Assembly: GCF_021049265.1 (NCBI RefSeq)
Contig: NZ_CP088018.1
Coordinates: 3,224,001-3,288,000, forward strand
DNA: 64,000 nt
Reading direction: 5' to 3'
Source: Ruania suaedae
GTDB lineage: Bacteria > Actinomycetota > Actinomycetes > Actinomycetales > Beutenbergiaceae
Shown here piece after piece: positions 1 to 7,623 of the stretch. The notes below the pieces were generated by a model. It did no database searches, was not told the DNA's origin, and saw nothing but the letters and a program-made list of their open reading frames with translations. The number at the start of each line of letters is the position of its first letter. The stretch's first letter is position 1. The position numbers and the translations under genes are program-made.

Positions 1-85
1 CGGGCGCCGTCGGCTCTGAGTGGGGCATGGGGCCAATCTATTGATCGGATGCGCGCACGCACAGCCGGACACGCCAAACAGCAGA

Positions 86-100
86 CATATGATGTATGGT
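86..100. promoter_or_regulatory. AT-rich promoter/operator candidate of the first operon
   Basis: An AT-rich patch (CATATGATGTATGGT) in an otherwise very GC-rich leader, about 30 bases before the start at 130. It contains ATGTATG, a 7-mer that recurs in the promoter region at 15585-15591. It could be the -10 region, a GntR-type operator, or both; no convincing -35 is seen. Confidence 0.35.
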
Positions 101-129
101 GTTCGGAACGATCTCACCTCGAGGATGAT

Positions 130-1284
130 ATGAAGATCACCGGCTATCGCACCCTGAGTACGACCCACCACTGGGGAAGGCCCGTTGGCGACGTCAACGG
201 CTACATCGCCTCCGGCGTGACCGACGTGCCACTCGTGATCCTCGAGACCGACGAAGGTGTCGAGGGCGTCGCGACCGGGTCCCACCACGATCTCGACCGG
301 CTCTTCCCGGCGCTCGAGGGCAAGGACCCGCGCGCAGTCACCACGCTGTACGACGCGATGCTCGCCCGGGTGTTCAAGTCCTCGCACGGCGGGGCGACGT
401 TCGGGGGCATCGGAACCCTGGACACCGCGCTGTGGGATCTCAAGGCCAAGCTGGCCGGCGAGCCGTTGTGGCGTCTGCTGGGGGGCGGAGACCGATTCGT
501 GCATGGCTACGCCTCCGGCCTGGACGCCGCCCTCACCGACGACGAGCTCGTCACCCTCTACGTCGCGTTCGCCGAGCGCGGCTACACCGCTGCCAAGCTG
601 AAGGGCGGGCGCTGCCTCGCCGACGATCTGCGTCGCTTCGCATTGGTCACCGAGACGCTCGGCGCCACGGGCACCACGCCCGCCCTCATGCTCGATGCCA
701 ACGAGTCCTGGAACGTCAAGCAGGCGGTGCGGTACGTGAGCGCGCTCGAGGAGCACGTCGACCTCACCTGGGTGGAGGAGCCGCTGCGCCGGTGGGACAC
801 CGCGGGACACGCCCGGCTGAGCCCGGCCATCAAGGCCGCCGTGGCCACTGGGGAGAACCTCACCGGGCTCGAGTGGTATCGCCCCCTGCTCGACGGCGGA
901 GGCGCCGATATCGTTCAGGCCGGTGCGATCTGGGGGATCACCCACATGCTGCGGGTGGCGATGGCCGCTCACAGCCGCGACCTGCCGTTCAGCCCCGTGG
1001 GCCTGACGGCCAACTTCGCCGTCGCAGCCGTCGCAGCCGCCGTCCCGAACCATCTCTCGTCCGAGGTGCAGGATCTCGGGGTACCGCTCGGCCTGACCGT
1101 GGACCAGCAGCTGATCGATGGCGGCATCGTGCTCGGCGAGCTGCCCGGCGCCGGCGTCGCGGTCGACGAGACGGCGATCCGCGCGGCGCGCACGGCCGAG
1201 GGATGGCAGGAGCCGGCCGGGCCGCACATGCGTCCGCATCGCAGCGGCCTGCGCATGGTCGAATCCGGCGGCTGGGGGAAATGA
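130..1284 (+). CDS. enolase-superfamily (mandelate racemase/muconate lactonizing type) acid-sugar dehydratase
   Basis: A 384-residue cytoplasmic enzyme of the mandelate racemase subgroup of the enolase superfamily, which abstracts a proton alpha to a carboxylate; most relatives dehydrate sugar acids. The canonical active-site parts are visible: a KxK pair (K156, K158) on the second barrel strand, and metal ligands D189 (LDANE), E216 (VEEP) and E242 (GEN) at the usual spacing of about 26 residues. I chose the ATG at 130 because GAGGA precedes it at 121-125 and the family N-terminus begins there; the reading frame stays open upstream to 49. It is the first gene of a tight operon, and its stop overlaps the next start (ATGA). 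Substrate cannot be read from sequence. The FAH-family dehydratase and 2-oxoglutarate-semialdehyde dehydrogenase downstream suggest that it makes a 2-keto-3-deoxy acid. Family certain, substrate inferred. Confidence 0.88.
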   Translation: MKITGYRTLSTTHHWGRPVGDVNGYIASGVTDVPLVILETDEGVEGVATGSHHDLDRLFPALEGKDPRAVTTLYDAMLARVFKSSHGGATFGGIGTLDTALWDLKAKLAGEPLWRLLGGGDRFVHGYASGLDAALTDDELVTLYVAFAERGYTAAKLKGGRCLADDLRRFALVTETLGATGTTPALMLDANESWNVKQAVRYVSALEEHVDLTWVEEPLRRWDTAGHARLSPAIKAAVATGENLTGLEWYRPLLDGGGADIVQAGAIWGITHMLRVAMAAHSRDLPFSPVGLTANFAVAAVAAAVPNHLSSEVQDLGVPLGLTVDQQLIDGGIVLGELPGAGVAVDETAIRAARTAEGWQEPAGPHMRPHRSGLRMVESGGWGK

Positions 1285-2240
1285 TGCAGATCCGCCCTGG
1301 CCTGCACCGGATCGTGGCCCCGCTCGGCGAGCGGTTCGTCGCCTTCTACCTGCTCACCGGCACCCGTGGCACGCTCCTGCTCGACACGGGGGTGGAGGAG
1401 TCGGTCTCGGGCACGCTCAAGCCCTACCTGGGTGAGATCGGCCTGGACCCGGCCGAGATCCGCTGGGCCATCAGCTCACACTGCGACTTCGACCACACCG
1501 GCGGCAACGGCGCCCTGCGCGATCTGGCCCCGCACGTCCAGCTGCTCGCGGGCCACGACGACGTGCCCATGACCGAGGATCTCGAGCTGCTCATCCGTGG
1601 CCGCTACGGCGAGTTCGCCGACGCCGACGGTTTCGACGACCCACCCGAGGCCACCGCCGAGATCCGCCGCAGCACTCGTCTCGTCCCGGTGGACCGGGCG
1701 CTGGCGGGCGGTGAGCTGATCGACCTCGGCGACCGCCGGATCGAGGTGCTGCACGCACCCGGCCACTCCCCCGGCCACCTGGCGCTCTGGGACGCGAGCA
1801 ACCGCGCCCTGCTCATCTCCGACGCCGTCCTCGGTGAGAGCGTTCTGACAGCCGACGGTGAGCCGATCTTCCCACCCACCTACCGCGACGCCGTCGCCTA
1901 CACCGACACGATCGAACGCCTTCGCAGCTACGACGCCGATCTCCTGCTGACCGCGCACTACCCGGTGTACGAGGGGGCGGAGGTCGCCGGGTTCCTGGAC
2001 CGCTCGGCTGCCTACGTCAGACGCATCGACGAGGTGATCGCCGGTGAATTGCGCGGCGGTGAGGAACTGACCTCGCTCGAGCTCATCCGTCGATGTGCAC
2101 CTCAGCTGGGCACCTGGTCCGATGCGGCCGCGGAGTACCTGATCTTCCCGATGACCGGCAACCTGGAGCGACTCACGGCCGCCGGCACCGTGCGCGAGGG
2201 CACCCGGGCGGGCCGCCGGACCTGGCAGTGGATCGCATGA
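1281..2240 (+). CDS. metallo-beta-lactamase-fold hydrolase
   Basis: A 319-residue cytoplasmic MBL-fold hydrolase (glyoxalase II-like group), probably a binuclear metal hydrolase of a thioester, lactone or ester. The first metal motif is H67-C-D-F-D-H72, that is HxDxDH rather than the usual HxHxDH. This substitution is known in several MBL subgroups and suggests altered metal binding. Later family motifs are present: HAPGHSPGH, a LLISDAVLG segment carrying the bridging Asp, and a final His in LLTAHYP. The C-terminal 70 residues look like the winged-helix tail common in glyoxalase-like MBL proteins. It starts with ATG ATG inside the preceding stop and ends by ATGA overlap with the next gene, so translation is coupled. 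A role such as lactone or CoA-thioester hydrolysis in the same pathway is inferred from position only. Confidence 0.85.
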   Translation: MMQIRPGLHRIVAPLGERFVAFYLLTGTRGTLLLDTGVEESVSGTLKPYLGEIGLDPAEIRWAISSHCDFDHTGGNGALRDLAPHVQLLAGHDDVPMTEDLELLIRGRYGEFADADGFDDPPEATAEIRRSTRLVPVDRALAGGELIDLGDRRIEVLHAPGHSPGHLALWDASNRALLISDAVLGESVLTADGEPIFPPTYRDAVAYTDTIERLRSYDADLLLTAHYPVYEGAEVAGFLDRSAAYVRRIDEVIAGELRGGEELTSLELIRRCAPQLGTWSDAAAEYLIFPMTGNLERLTAAGTVREGTRAGRRTWQWIA

Positions 2241-3304
2241 GGGTGCGTCTGGGAGCGATCGGCGCCGGCTGGTGGGCCACGAGCAACCACTTCCCGATCT
2301 TCGCCGCGCGCGAGGACGTCGAGCTGGTGGGGGTCTGCGGCAAGGGCCCGAGCCTGACCCGCGCGCAGGAGGAGTTCGGCTTCGGGTTCGCCACCGAGGA
2401 TGCCGACGAGCTCCTCGCTGCGGACATCGACGCCGTGGTCATCTCCACCCCGCACGATCTGCACCACCGGTTCGCAGCGGCGGCGCTCGATCGCGGCCTG
2501 CACGTGCTGTGCGAGAAGCCGATGACGCTCGACGCTGCCCAGGCGTGGGATCTGGCCGCCCACGCCGAGCGCTCCGGCACCGTGTTCCTGGTGCCCTACG
2601 GCTGGAACTACAAACCGTTCACCGCAGCAGCGAAGCGCATCCTCGATGACGGTGGAGTCGGGGAGATCCAGTACGTGCTGTGCCACATGGCCTCGCCCAC
2701 CCGTGGCCTGTTCGGCTCCGACCCCACGCACATGCTGCAGCGATGGAGCTCGCAGACGGCACCCGACCCCAGCACATGGGCCGATCCGGCTCACGGCGGC
2801 GGCTACGCGCACGGCCAGATCACCCACTCCTCGGCACTGCTGTCCTGGCTCACGGGCCTGCGCGCCACCACGGTGGCGGGCCGGGTGAGTGGCCCGGAGG
2901 CCGCCGTCGACCTGTTCGACGCCGCGGTGGTGCAGTTCGAGGGCGGCGCGCTGGGCACCGTCTCGGGGGCCGCCACCCTGGCCGACGGCGACAGGTACCA
3001 GCTCGACATCCGACTGTTCGGCACCGAGGGCGTGCTGATGATCGACGTGGAGCGCGAGCGGGTCGCCCTCAGCCGCTACGACGGCCGTCGCGAGGACGTC
3101 GACATCAGCCCGGGTGAGGGCGACTACGAGTGCCTCGTGCCGCCCGCGCGCTTCATCGACCTGATCACCGGCGCCAGCACCGAGAACAACTCCGACGCCC
3201 GGGTGGCCGCTCGATCGGTCGAGCTGATCGAGGCGCTGCTGCGCTCAGCCGCCGCCGGCGGCGTCGAGACGCCTGTCCACCGAGACTCCCGGAGGAACAC
3301 ATGA
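2237..3304 (+). CDS. Gfo/Idh/MocA family NAD(P)-dependent oxidoreductase
   Basis: A 355-residue two-domain oxidoreductase. Residues 1-120 form a Rossmann fold opening with the GxGxxG variant GAIGAGW, followed by the family signature CEKPM with catalytic K94. Residues from about 130 to the end form the alpha/beta dimerisation and substrate domain. Members oxidise or reduce sugars, inositols and sugar derivatives using a tightly or loosely bound NAD(P). The ATG at 2237 overlaps the upstream stop, and the ATGA at the end overlaps the CoA-transferase start. In this operon it is the only obvious candidate for the first oxidation of a sugar or sugar acid; that assignment is inference. The substrate is unknown. 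Confidence 0.9.
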   Translation: MRVRLGAIGAGWWATSNHFPIFAAREDVELVGVCGKGPSLTRAQEEFGFGFATEDADELLAADIDAVVISTPHDLHHRFAAAALDRGLHVLCEKPMTLDAAQAWDLAAHAERSGTVFLVPYGWNYKPFTAAAKRILDDGGVGEIQYVLCHMASPTRGLFGSDPTHMLQRWSSQTAPDPSTWADPAHGGGYAHGQITHSSALLSWLTGLRATTVAGRVSGPEAAVDLFDAAVVQFEGGALGTVSGAATLADGDRYQLDIRLFGTEGVLMIDVERERVALSRYDGRREDVDISPGEGDYECLVPPARFIDLITGASTENNSDARVAARSVELIEALLRSAAAGGVETPVHRDSRRNT

Positions 3305-4521
3305 CCGACGCCGGACCCCGCGGAGTCCTCGACGGCTACCGCGTCATCGACTGCTCCATCGCCATGGCCGGGCCGTTCGCCGCGCAGCGCCTCGGCGACC
3401 TCGGCGCCGATGTCGTCAAGGTGGAGCCGACCTCTGGCGAGTGGCAGCGGGCCGCGGCTGCCGGGGGCGCGACGGGCAACGAGATCAACGTGTCCTTCCT
3501 GAGCCTGAACCGGAACAAGCGGTCCCTGGCGATCGATCTGAAGTCCGAGGACGGGCGCCAGATCGTGCACGAGCTCGTCGCCGGCGCCGACGTCTTCCTG
3601 CAGAACTACCGCCCCGGCGTGGCCGCCCGGCTCGGCCTCGACTACGACACCCTGGCCGCGATCAACCCGGCCCTGGTCTACGTGTCCATCTCCGGCTACG
3701 GCGAGGACGGGCCCTACCGGGACCGCCCGGGCCAGGACCTCATCCTGCAGGCCATGAGCGGGGCGATGCTCTCCGCCGGGCGCGACGGCGAGCCGCCCGC
3801 GCCGGCCGGGCAGTACCTGGCCGATGCCGTCACCGCCTCGACCGCGTTCGAGGGCGTGCTCGCCGCGCTGCTGCACCGCGAACGCACGGGCGAGGGCCAG
3901 CTGGTCACCGTCAACATGCTCGACGCCCTCACCACGCTGCAGATGCAGGAGCTGAGCGTGTACACCGTCGGAGGAGTGCCCCAGCAGCGGGGCACCGAGC
4001 CCCACGCGCACGTCTACATCCGAGCGCCGTACGGGATCTTCGAGACGGCGGACGGATTCCTGGCGCTCGCGTTCGCGGACCTCGACGCGCTCGGGGCGGT
4101 GCTGGCGGAGCCGCGACTGGCGGGGCTCGACGCCGAGACCCACGGCTGGACCCACCGGGACGAGCTGCACGCGATCGTCGCGGCGCACCTGCGCCGGCAG
4201 AACACCCAGCACTGGCTGGACGTGCTGCTTCCCGCCGGGATGTGGGTGGGGCCGGTGTACGGCTACGAGCAGCTGGTGCAGGACCCGCAGATCCAGCACA
4301 ACCAGACGTTCGTCGAGTACGACCATCCGACCGAGGGCCGGGTGAAGACCCCCGGCTTCCCCTACCGGATGACGAAGACGCCCCCGCGGATCGATCGGGG
4401 TGCGCCACGGGTCGGCGAGCACACGCGGGAGATCCTGAACGAGCTCGGCGTCGATCCTGATCGCACCGAACGCCTCGTCGGTGACGGCGTGGTGGCCGAG
4501 CCCGTCAGCGCCCCGGTATGA
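3301..4521 (+). CDS. CaiB/BaiF (class III) CoA-transferase
   Basis: A 406-residue class III CoA-transferase, which moves CoA between carboxylic acids through an aspartyl-acyl intermediate. The N-terminal block VIDCSIAMAGPFAAQRLGDL, the VVKVEP motif, NRNKRSLAIDLKS and the RPGQD segment with the likely nucleophile D146 are all family-typical, and the length is normal. The proteins interlock as a dimer in the family. It is coupled by ATGA overlaps on both sides. Together with the enoyl-CoA hydratase downstream it implies that one intermediate of this operon is processed as a CoA thioester, which is unusual beside the FAH/semialdehyde-dehydrogenase pair. The acid substrate is unknown. Confidence 0.93.
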   Translation: MTDAGPRGVLDGYRVIDCSIAMAGPFAAQRLGDLGADVVKVEPTSGEWQRAAAAGGATGNEINVSFLSLNRNKRSLAIDLKSEDGRQIVHELVAGADVFLQNYRPGVAARLGLDYDTLAAINPALVYVSISGYGEDGPYRDRPGQDLILQAMSGAMLSAGRDGEPPAPAGQYLADAVTASTAFEGVLAALLHRERTGEGQLVTVNMLDALTTLQMQELSVYTVGGVPQQRGTEPHAHVYIRAPYGIFETADGFLALAFADLDALGAVLAEPRLAGLDAETHGWTHRDELHAIVAAHLRRQNTQHWLDVLLPAGMWVGPVYGYEQLVQDPQIQHNQTFVEYDHPTEGRVKTPGFPYRMTKTPPRIDRGAPRVGEHTREILNELGVDPDRTERLVGDGVVAEPVSAPV

Positions 4522-5633
4522 CCGACTACGTCGGGCTCACCTGGGACCATCCACGCGGCCGGAACGCTCTGGAGGCGGCCGCCGCTCGGAGGTCCGGACC
4601 GGGCAGCTCGACCGGACTGGGCGGTGGCGACACGCTGCGCTGGGAGGCTCAGCCGCTGGAGGGGTTCGAGTCCGCCTCGATCACCGATCTCGCCGCGCGC
4701 TACGACGTGCTCGTGCTCGACCACCCGCACCTCGGCGACGCCCTGGCCGCGGACTGCCTGCATCCGATCGACACGCTCCTGTCGACCGAGCAGGTGCGCC
4801 GCCTGGAGCAGGGCGCCGTGGGAGCCAGCGTGCGCTCCTACCTGCTCGGCTCGCACCTGTGGGCCCTCCCGCTCGACGCCGCCACGCAGGTGAGCGCGCG
4901 ACGCCCGCACGCGCTCGCCGAGCCACCCGCGACGTGGCAGGAGGCGGTCGGGCTCGCCGGCGGCGGACGGCTCGCGATGAGCCTGGCCGGTCCGCACGCC
5001 TTCCTGACCCTGTGCTCGATCACCGTCTCCCTCGGCGGCGAGATCTCACCCTCCTCCTTCGACCGCACGGCGGCCGGGCAGGCGCTGGAGATCCTGACGG
5101 CCCTGTCCGCGAACGTGCCGGCCGGGAGCGAGCGGCTGAACCCGATCGGGCTGCTGGAGCGGATGCGCACCATGGGCGACATCGACTACATCCCGCTCGT
5201 CTACGGCTACGTCACCTACGCCGCCGACCTCGCGTTCGGACCACCGCCCCGGGGTAGGTGCATCGGGTCCACGATCGGCGGCACCGGAATCGCCCTGACC
5301 CGGCGTAGCACTCCCTCGCCCGCGCTGGTGGAGCACCTGAGCTGGCTCCTCGCCGAGGAGACCCAGCGCACCTTCATCCCCGCCCATGACGGTCAGCCCA
5401 GCGCCCGCGCCTCCTGGGCCGACCCGGAGGTCGATGCCGCCGCCCACGGGTTCTACTCGGCCACCCGCCAGACGATGGAGGCGGCGTGGGTCCGGCCACG
5501 GTTCGCCGGCTACGTCCCCGTCCAGAGTGAGTCCGCACGGATCGTCCGCTCCGCCGTCCTCGATGGGCGGCCTGCCGGCCACGCTCTCGACGAGCTGCAG
5601 GAACTGTTCACCGACCGACCGGAGACCTCATGA
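4518..5633 (+). CDS. solute-binding-protein-like cytoplasmic protein (no signal peptide)
   Basis: A 371-residue protein that resembles the periplasmic-binding fold of sugar ABC-transporter solute-binding proteins. Features include ITDLAARYDVLVLDHPHLG, a LWALPLDAATQV hinge-like segment, SLAGPHAFLTL, and a C-terminal helical part ending LDELQELF. It has no hydrophobic N-terminal segment, lipobox or Tat motif, so it should stay in the cytoplasm. No permease or ATPase gene is next to it; it sits between a CoA-transferase and an enoyl-CoA hydratase with ATGA overlaps on both sides. I believe related proteins without signals are found beside CoA-transferases in other bacteria. A binding, chaperone or regulatory role for the operon's small-molecule intermediate is possible but unsupported. 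Fold call moderately sure, function unknown. Confidence 0.7.
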   Translation: MTDYVGLTWDHPRGRNALEAAAARRSGPGSSTGLGGGDTLRWEAQPLEGFESASITDLAARYDVLVLDHPHLGDALAADCLHPIDTLLSTEQVRRLEQGAVGASVRSYLLGSHLWALPLDAATQVSARRPHALAEPPATWQEAVGLAGGGRLAMSLAGPHAFLTLCSITVSLGGEISPSSFDRTAAGQALEILTALSANVPAGSERLNPIGLLERMRTMGDIDYIPLVYGYVTYAADLAFGPPPRGRCIGSTIGGTGIALTRRSTPSPALVEHLSWLLAEETQRTFIPAHDGQPSARASWADPEVDAAAHGFYSATRQTMEAAWVRPRFAGYVPVQSESARIVRSAVLDGRPAGHALDELQELFTDRPETS

Positions 5634-6412
5634 CCCTCACGTCCGGCACCGAGCTCATCGCGGTCGACGTCCATGACCACGTCGCCACGATCCGGCTGAA
5701 CCGGCCCGCCAAGCTCAACGCCGTCACCCAGGAGATGAGCGCCGACCTGGTCCGGATCATCCACACGATCAACGAGGACCCTGCGATCCGGGCGCTCGTC
5801 TACACCGGTACCGGCCGCGCCTTCTGCGCCGGTAGCGACATCACCACCCTGGACGAGTACGCCACGCCGTGGCAGTTCCGCAACCGCCACGACTACTGCG
5901 ACGCGCTGCGCGCGTGCCGCAAGCCGATCATCGCCGCCGTCAACGGCTACGCCTTCGGCGGCGGCCTCGAGGCCGCACTCACCTGCGACATCCGCATCGC
6001 GGCTGAGTCCGCGACCTTCGCCGCGCCCGAGGTCACGCTCGGATGGATCGGCGGCGGGGGCATGTCGCCGCTGCTCGCCGCCTCGGTAGGTCCGGGCAAC
6101 GCGGCGCTGATGCTGATGACCGGCGACCGGATCGACGCCTCCCAGGCGCTCGCGTGGGGCATGGTCAGCCAGGTGCTGCCCGCCGACCGGCTGCTGGAGC
6201 GCGCCCAGGAACTCGCCGCGATGATCGCCGCTCGCCCCCCGATCGCCGTCGAGACGGCGAAGGCGAACCTGCGGGCGGCGCAGAACATGCCGCTCGATCA
6301 GGCCATCGGCTATGAGCGCGAGCTGCAGGCGATCACCTTCGCCACCGACGACGCCAGGGAGGGCCGTGCGGCGTTCGCCGAGAAGCGCACCGGCGTCTTC
6401 CACGGCCGCTGA
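5630..6412 (+). CDS. enoyl-CoA hydratase/isomerase (crotonase) family protein
   Basis: A 260-residue crotonase-fold enzyme acting on CoA thioesters, of typical length. The oxyanion-hole segments FCAGSDI and GYAFGGGLEAAL are intact. Both glutamates used by hydratases are present, one in GGGLEAAL and one in PEVTLGWIGGGG, so hydratase activity is plausible rather than only isomerase or hydrolase activity. The start ATG at 5630 overlaps the upstream stop. A 17-base gap then separates it from the FAH-family gene, the only non-overlapping junction in this operon, bridged by a GAGGAGA ribosome-binding sequence. It presumably works on the thioester made by the CoA-transferase two genes upstream. Confidence 0.93.
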   Translation: MTLTSGTELIAVDVHDHVATIRLNRPAKLNAVTQEMSADLVRIIHTINEDPAIRALVYTGTGRAFCAGSDITTLDEYATPWQFRNRHDYCDALRACRKPIIAAVNGYAFGGGLEAALTCDIRIAAESATFAAPEVTLGWIGGGGMSPLLAASVGPGNAALMLMTGDRIDASQALAWGMVSQVLPADRLLERAQELAAMIAARPPIAVETAKANLRAAQNMPLDQAIGYERELQAITFATDDAREGRAAFAEKRTGVFHGR

Positions 6413-6429
6413 CACGAGGAGAGACACCG

Positions 6430-7623
6430 ATGACGACCTGGATCCCCCCGGTCACCGACATCCTGCCGCAGGACCACGCCGAGGCCGTGCTGGTCGGGCG
6501 CGCCTGGCTGCCCCACGCCCCGGGACCGGCCGTCGTGGCCGTCCGCGCCGGTGAGCTGCTCGACCTCTCGGCCACCTTCCCCACGATGCGCGACCTCACC
6601 GAGCAGCCCGACCCGGGTGCGGCCGCCGCCGCAGCGACCGGCCCGTCGATCGGACCGCTCGAGAGCGTCTGGGCCAACACGAACCCGGACCACCGCGACG
6701 AGCGGCATCCCTGGCTGCTCTCACCGATCGACCTGCAGGTCATCAAGGCGGCGGGCGTGACGTTCCCGGTCTCGATGCTCGAACGGATCATCGAGGAGCG
6801 CGCCCGGGGCGAGGCGGCGACCGCGCAGCACATCCGCGGCACCATCCTGGAGGCGATCGGCGGCGACATCGCCGATCTGGTTCCCGGCTCCGACGCCGCC
6901 GCCCGGCTCAAGGAGGTGCTGCTCGAGGCGGGCCTGTGGAGCCAGTACCTCGAGGTCGGCATCGGCCCGGATGCCGAGATCTTCACCAAGGCACCGGTCC
7001 TCGCCTCCGTCGGGCCCGGTGCGGACGTGGGCGTGCTCGCCGAGTCGGAGTGGAACAACCCCGAGCCTGAGGTGGTCCTGGCCGTCTCGTCCACGGGCGC
7101 GATCGTCGGCGCCACGCTCGGCAACGACGTGAACCTGCGCGACATCGAGGGCCGCTCCGCTCTGCTGCTGGGCCGGGCCAAGGACAACAACGCCTCCGCC
7201 TCCCTCGGCCCGTTCCTGCGCCTGTTCGATGCGACCTTCACCCTCGACGACGTGCGCCACGAGACCGTCTCGCTCACCGTCACCGGTGCGGACGACTTCC
7301 GGATGGAGGCCACCTCGGACATGGCGCGCATCAGCCGCGACCCCGCCGACCTGGTCCATCAGGCCACCGGGGACCATCACGCCTATCCCGACGGCTTCGT
7401 GCTCTACCTCGGCACCATGTTCGCCCCCACCGCCGATCGCGGTGTGGCGGGCCACGGTTTCACCCACCACCCTGGAGACGTCGTCCGGATCGCCTCCCCG
7501 GGGCTGGGCGCGCTCGTCAACCGCGTCCAGCACTGCGAGTCCCTGCCCCCGTGGGAGTTCGGGATCGGGGCCCTCATCTCCACCCTCGCCCAGCGAGACC
7601 TGATCGGAAGGATGACTCGATGA
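6430..7623 (+). CDS. FAH-family 2-keto-3-deoxy-sugar-acid dehydratase
   Basis: A 397-residue fumarylacetoacetate-hydrolase-fold protein. The metal-binding block EWNNPEPEV (E207 to E214), followed by LGNDVNLRDIEGRSALLLGRAKDNNAS with D233, is characteristic of the branch that includes 2-keto-3-deoxy-D-xylonate and L-arabinonate dehydratases of the Weimberg-type pathway. That reaction loses water to give 2,5-dioxopentanoate (2-oxoglutarate semialdehyde). The next gene encodes exactly the dehydrogenase that consumes this product, and overlaps it by ATGA. Length and architecture match that branch rather than true fumarylacetoacetases. Family and branch are fairly sure; the stereochemistry and carbon length of the sugar acid are not known. 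Confidence 0.85.
   Translation: MTTWIPPVTDILPQDHAEAVLVGRAWLPHAPGPAVVAVRAGELLDLSATFPTMRDLTEQPDPGAAAAAATGPSIGPLESVWANTNPDHRDERHPWLLSPIDLQVIKAAGVTFPVSMLERIIEERARGEAATAQHIRGTILEAIGGDIADLVPGSDAAARLKEVLLEAGLWSQYLEVGIGPDAEIFTKAPVLASVGPGADVGVLAESEWNNPEPEVVLAVSSTGAIVGATLGNDVNLRDIEGRSALLLGRAKDNNASASLGPFLRLFDATFTLDDVRHETVSLTVTGADDFRMEATSDMARISRDPADLVHQATGDHHAYPDGFVLYLGTMFAPTADRGVAGHGFTHHPGDVVRIASPGLGALVNRVQHCESLPPWEFGIGALISTLAQRDLIGRMTR

Noticed and set aside
432-1280. Upstream extension of the metallo-beta-lactamase frame
   Set aside because: It is Arg/Ala/Gly-rich and antiparallel in character to real coding; family homology begins at the ATG at 1281, which overlaps the previous stop.
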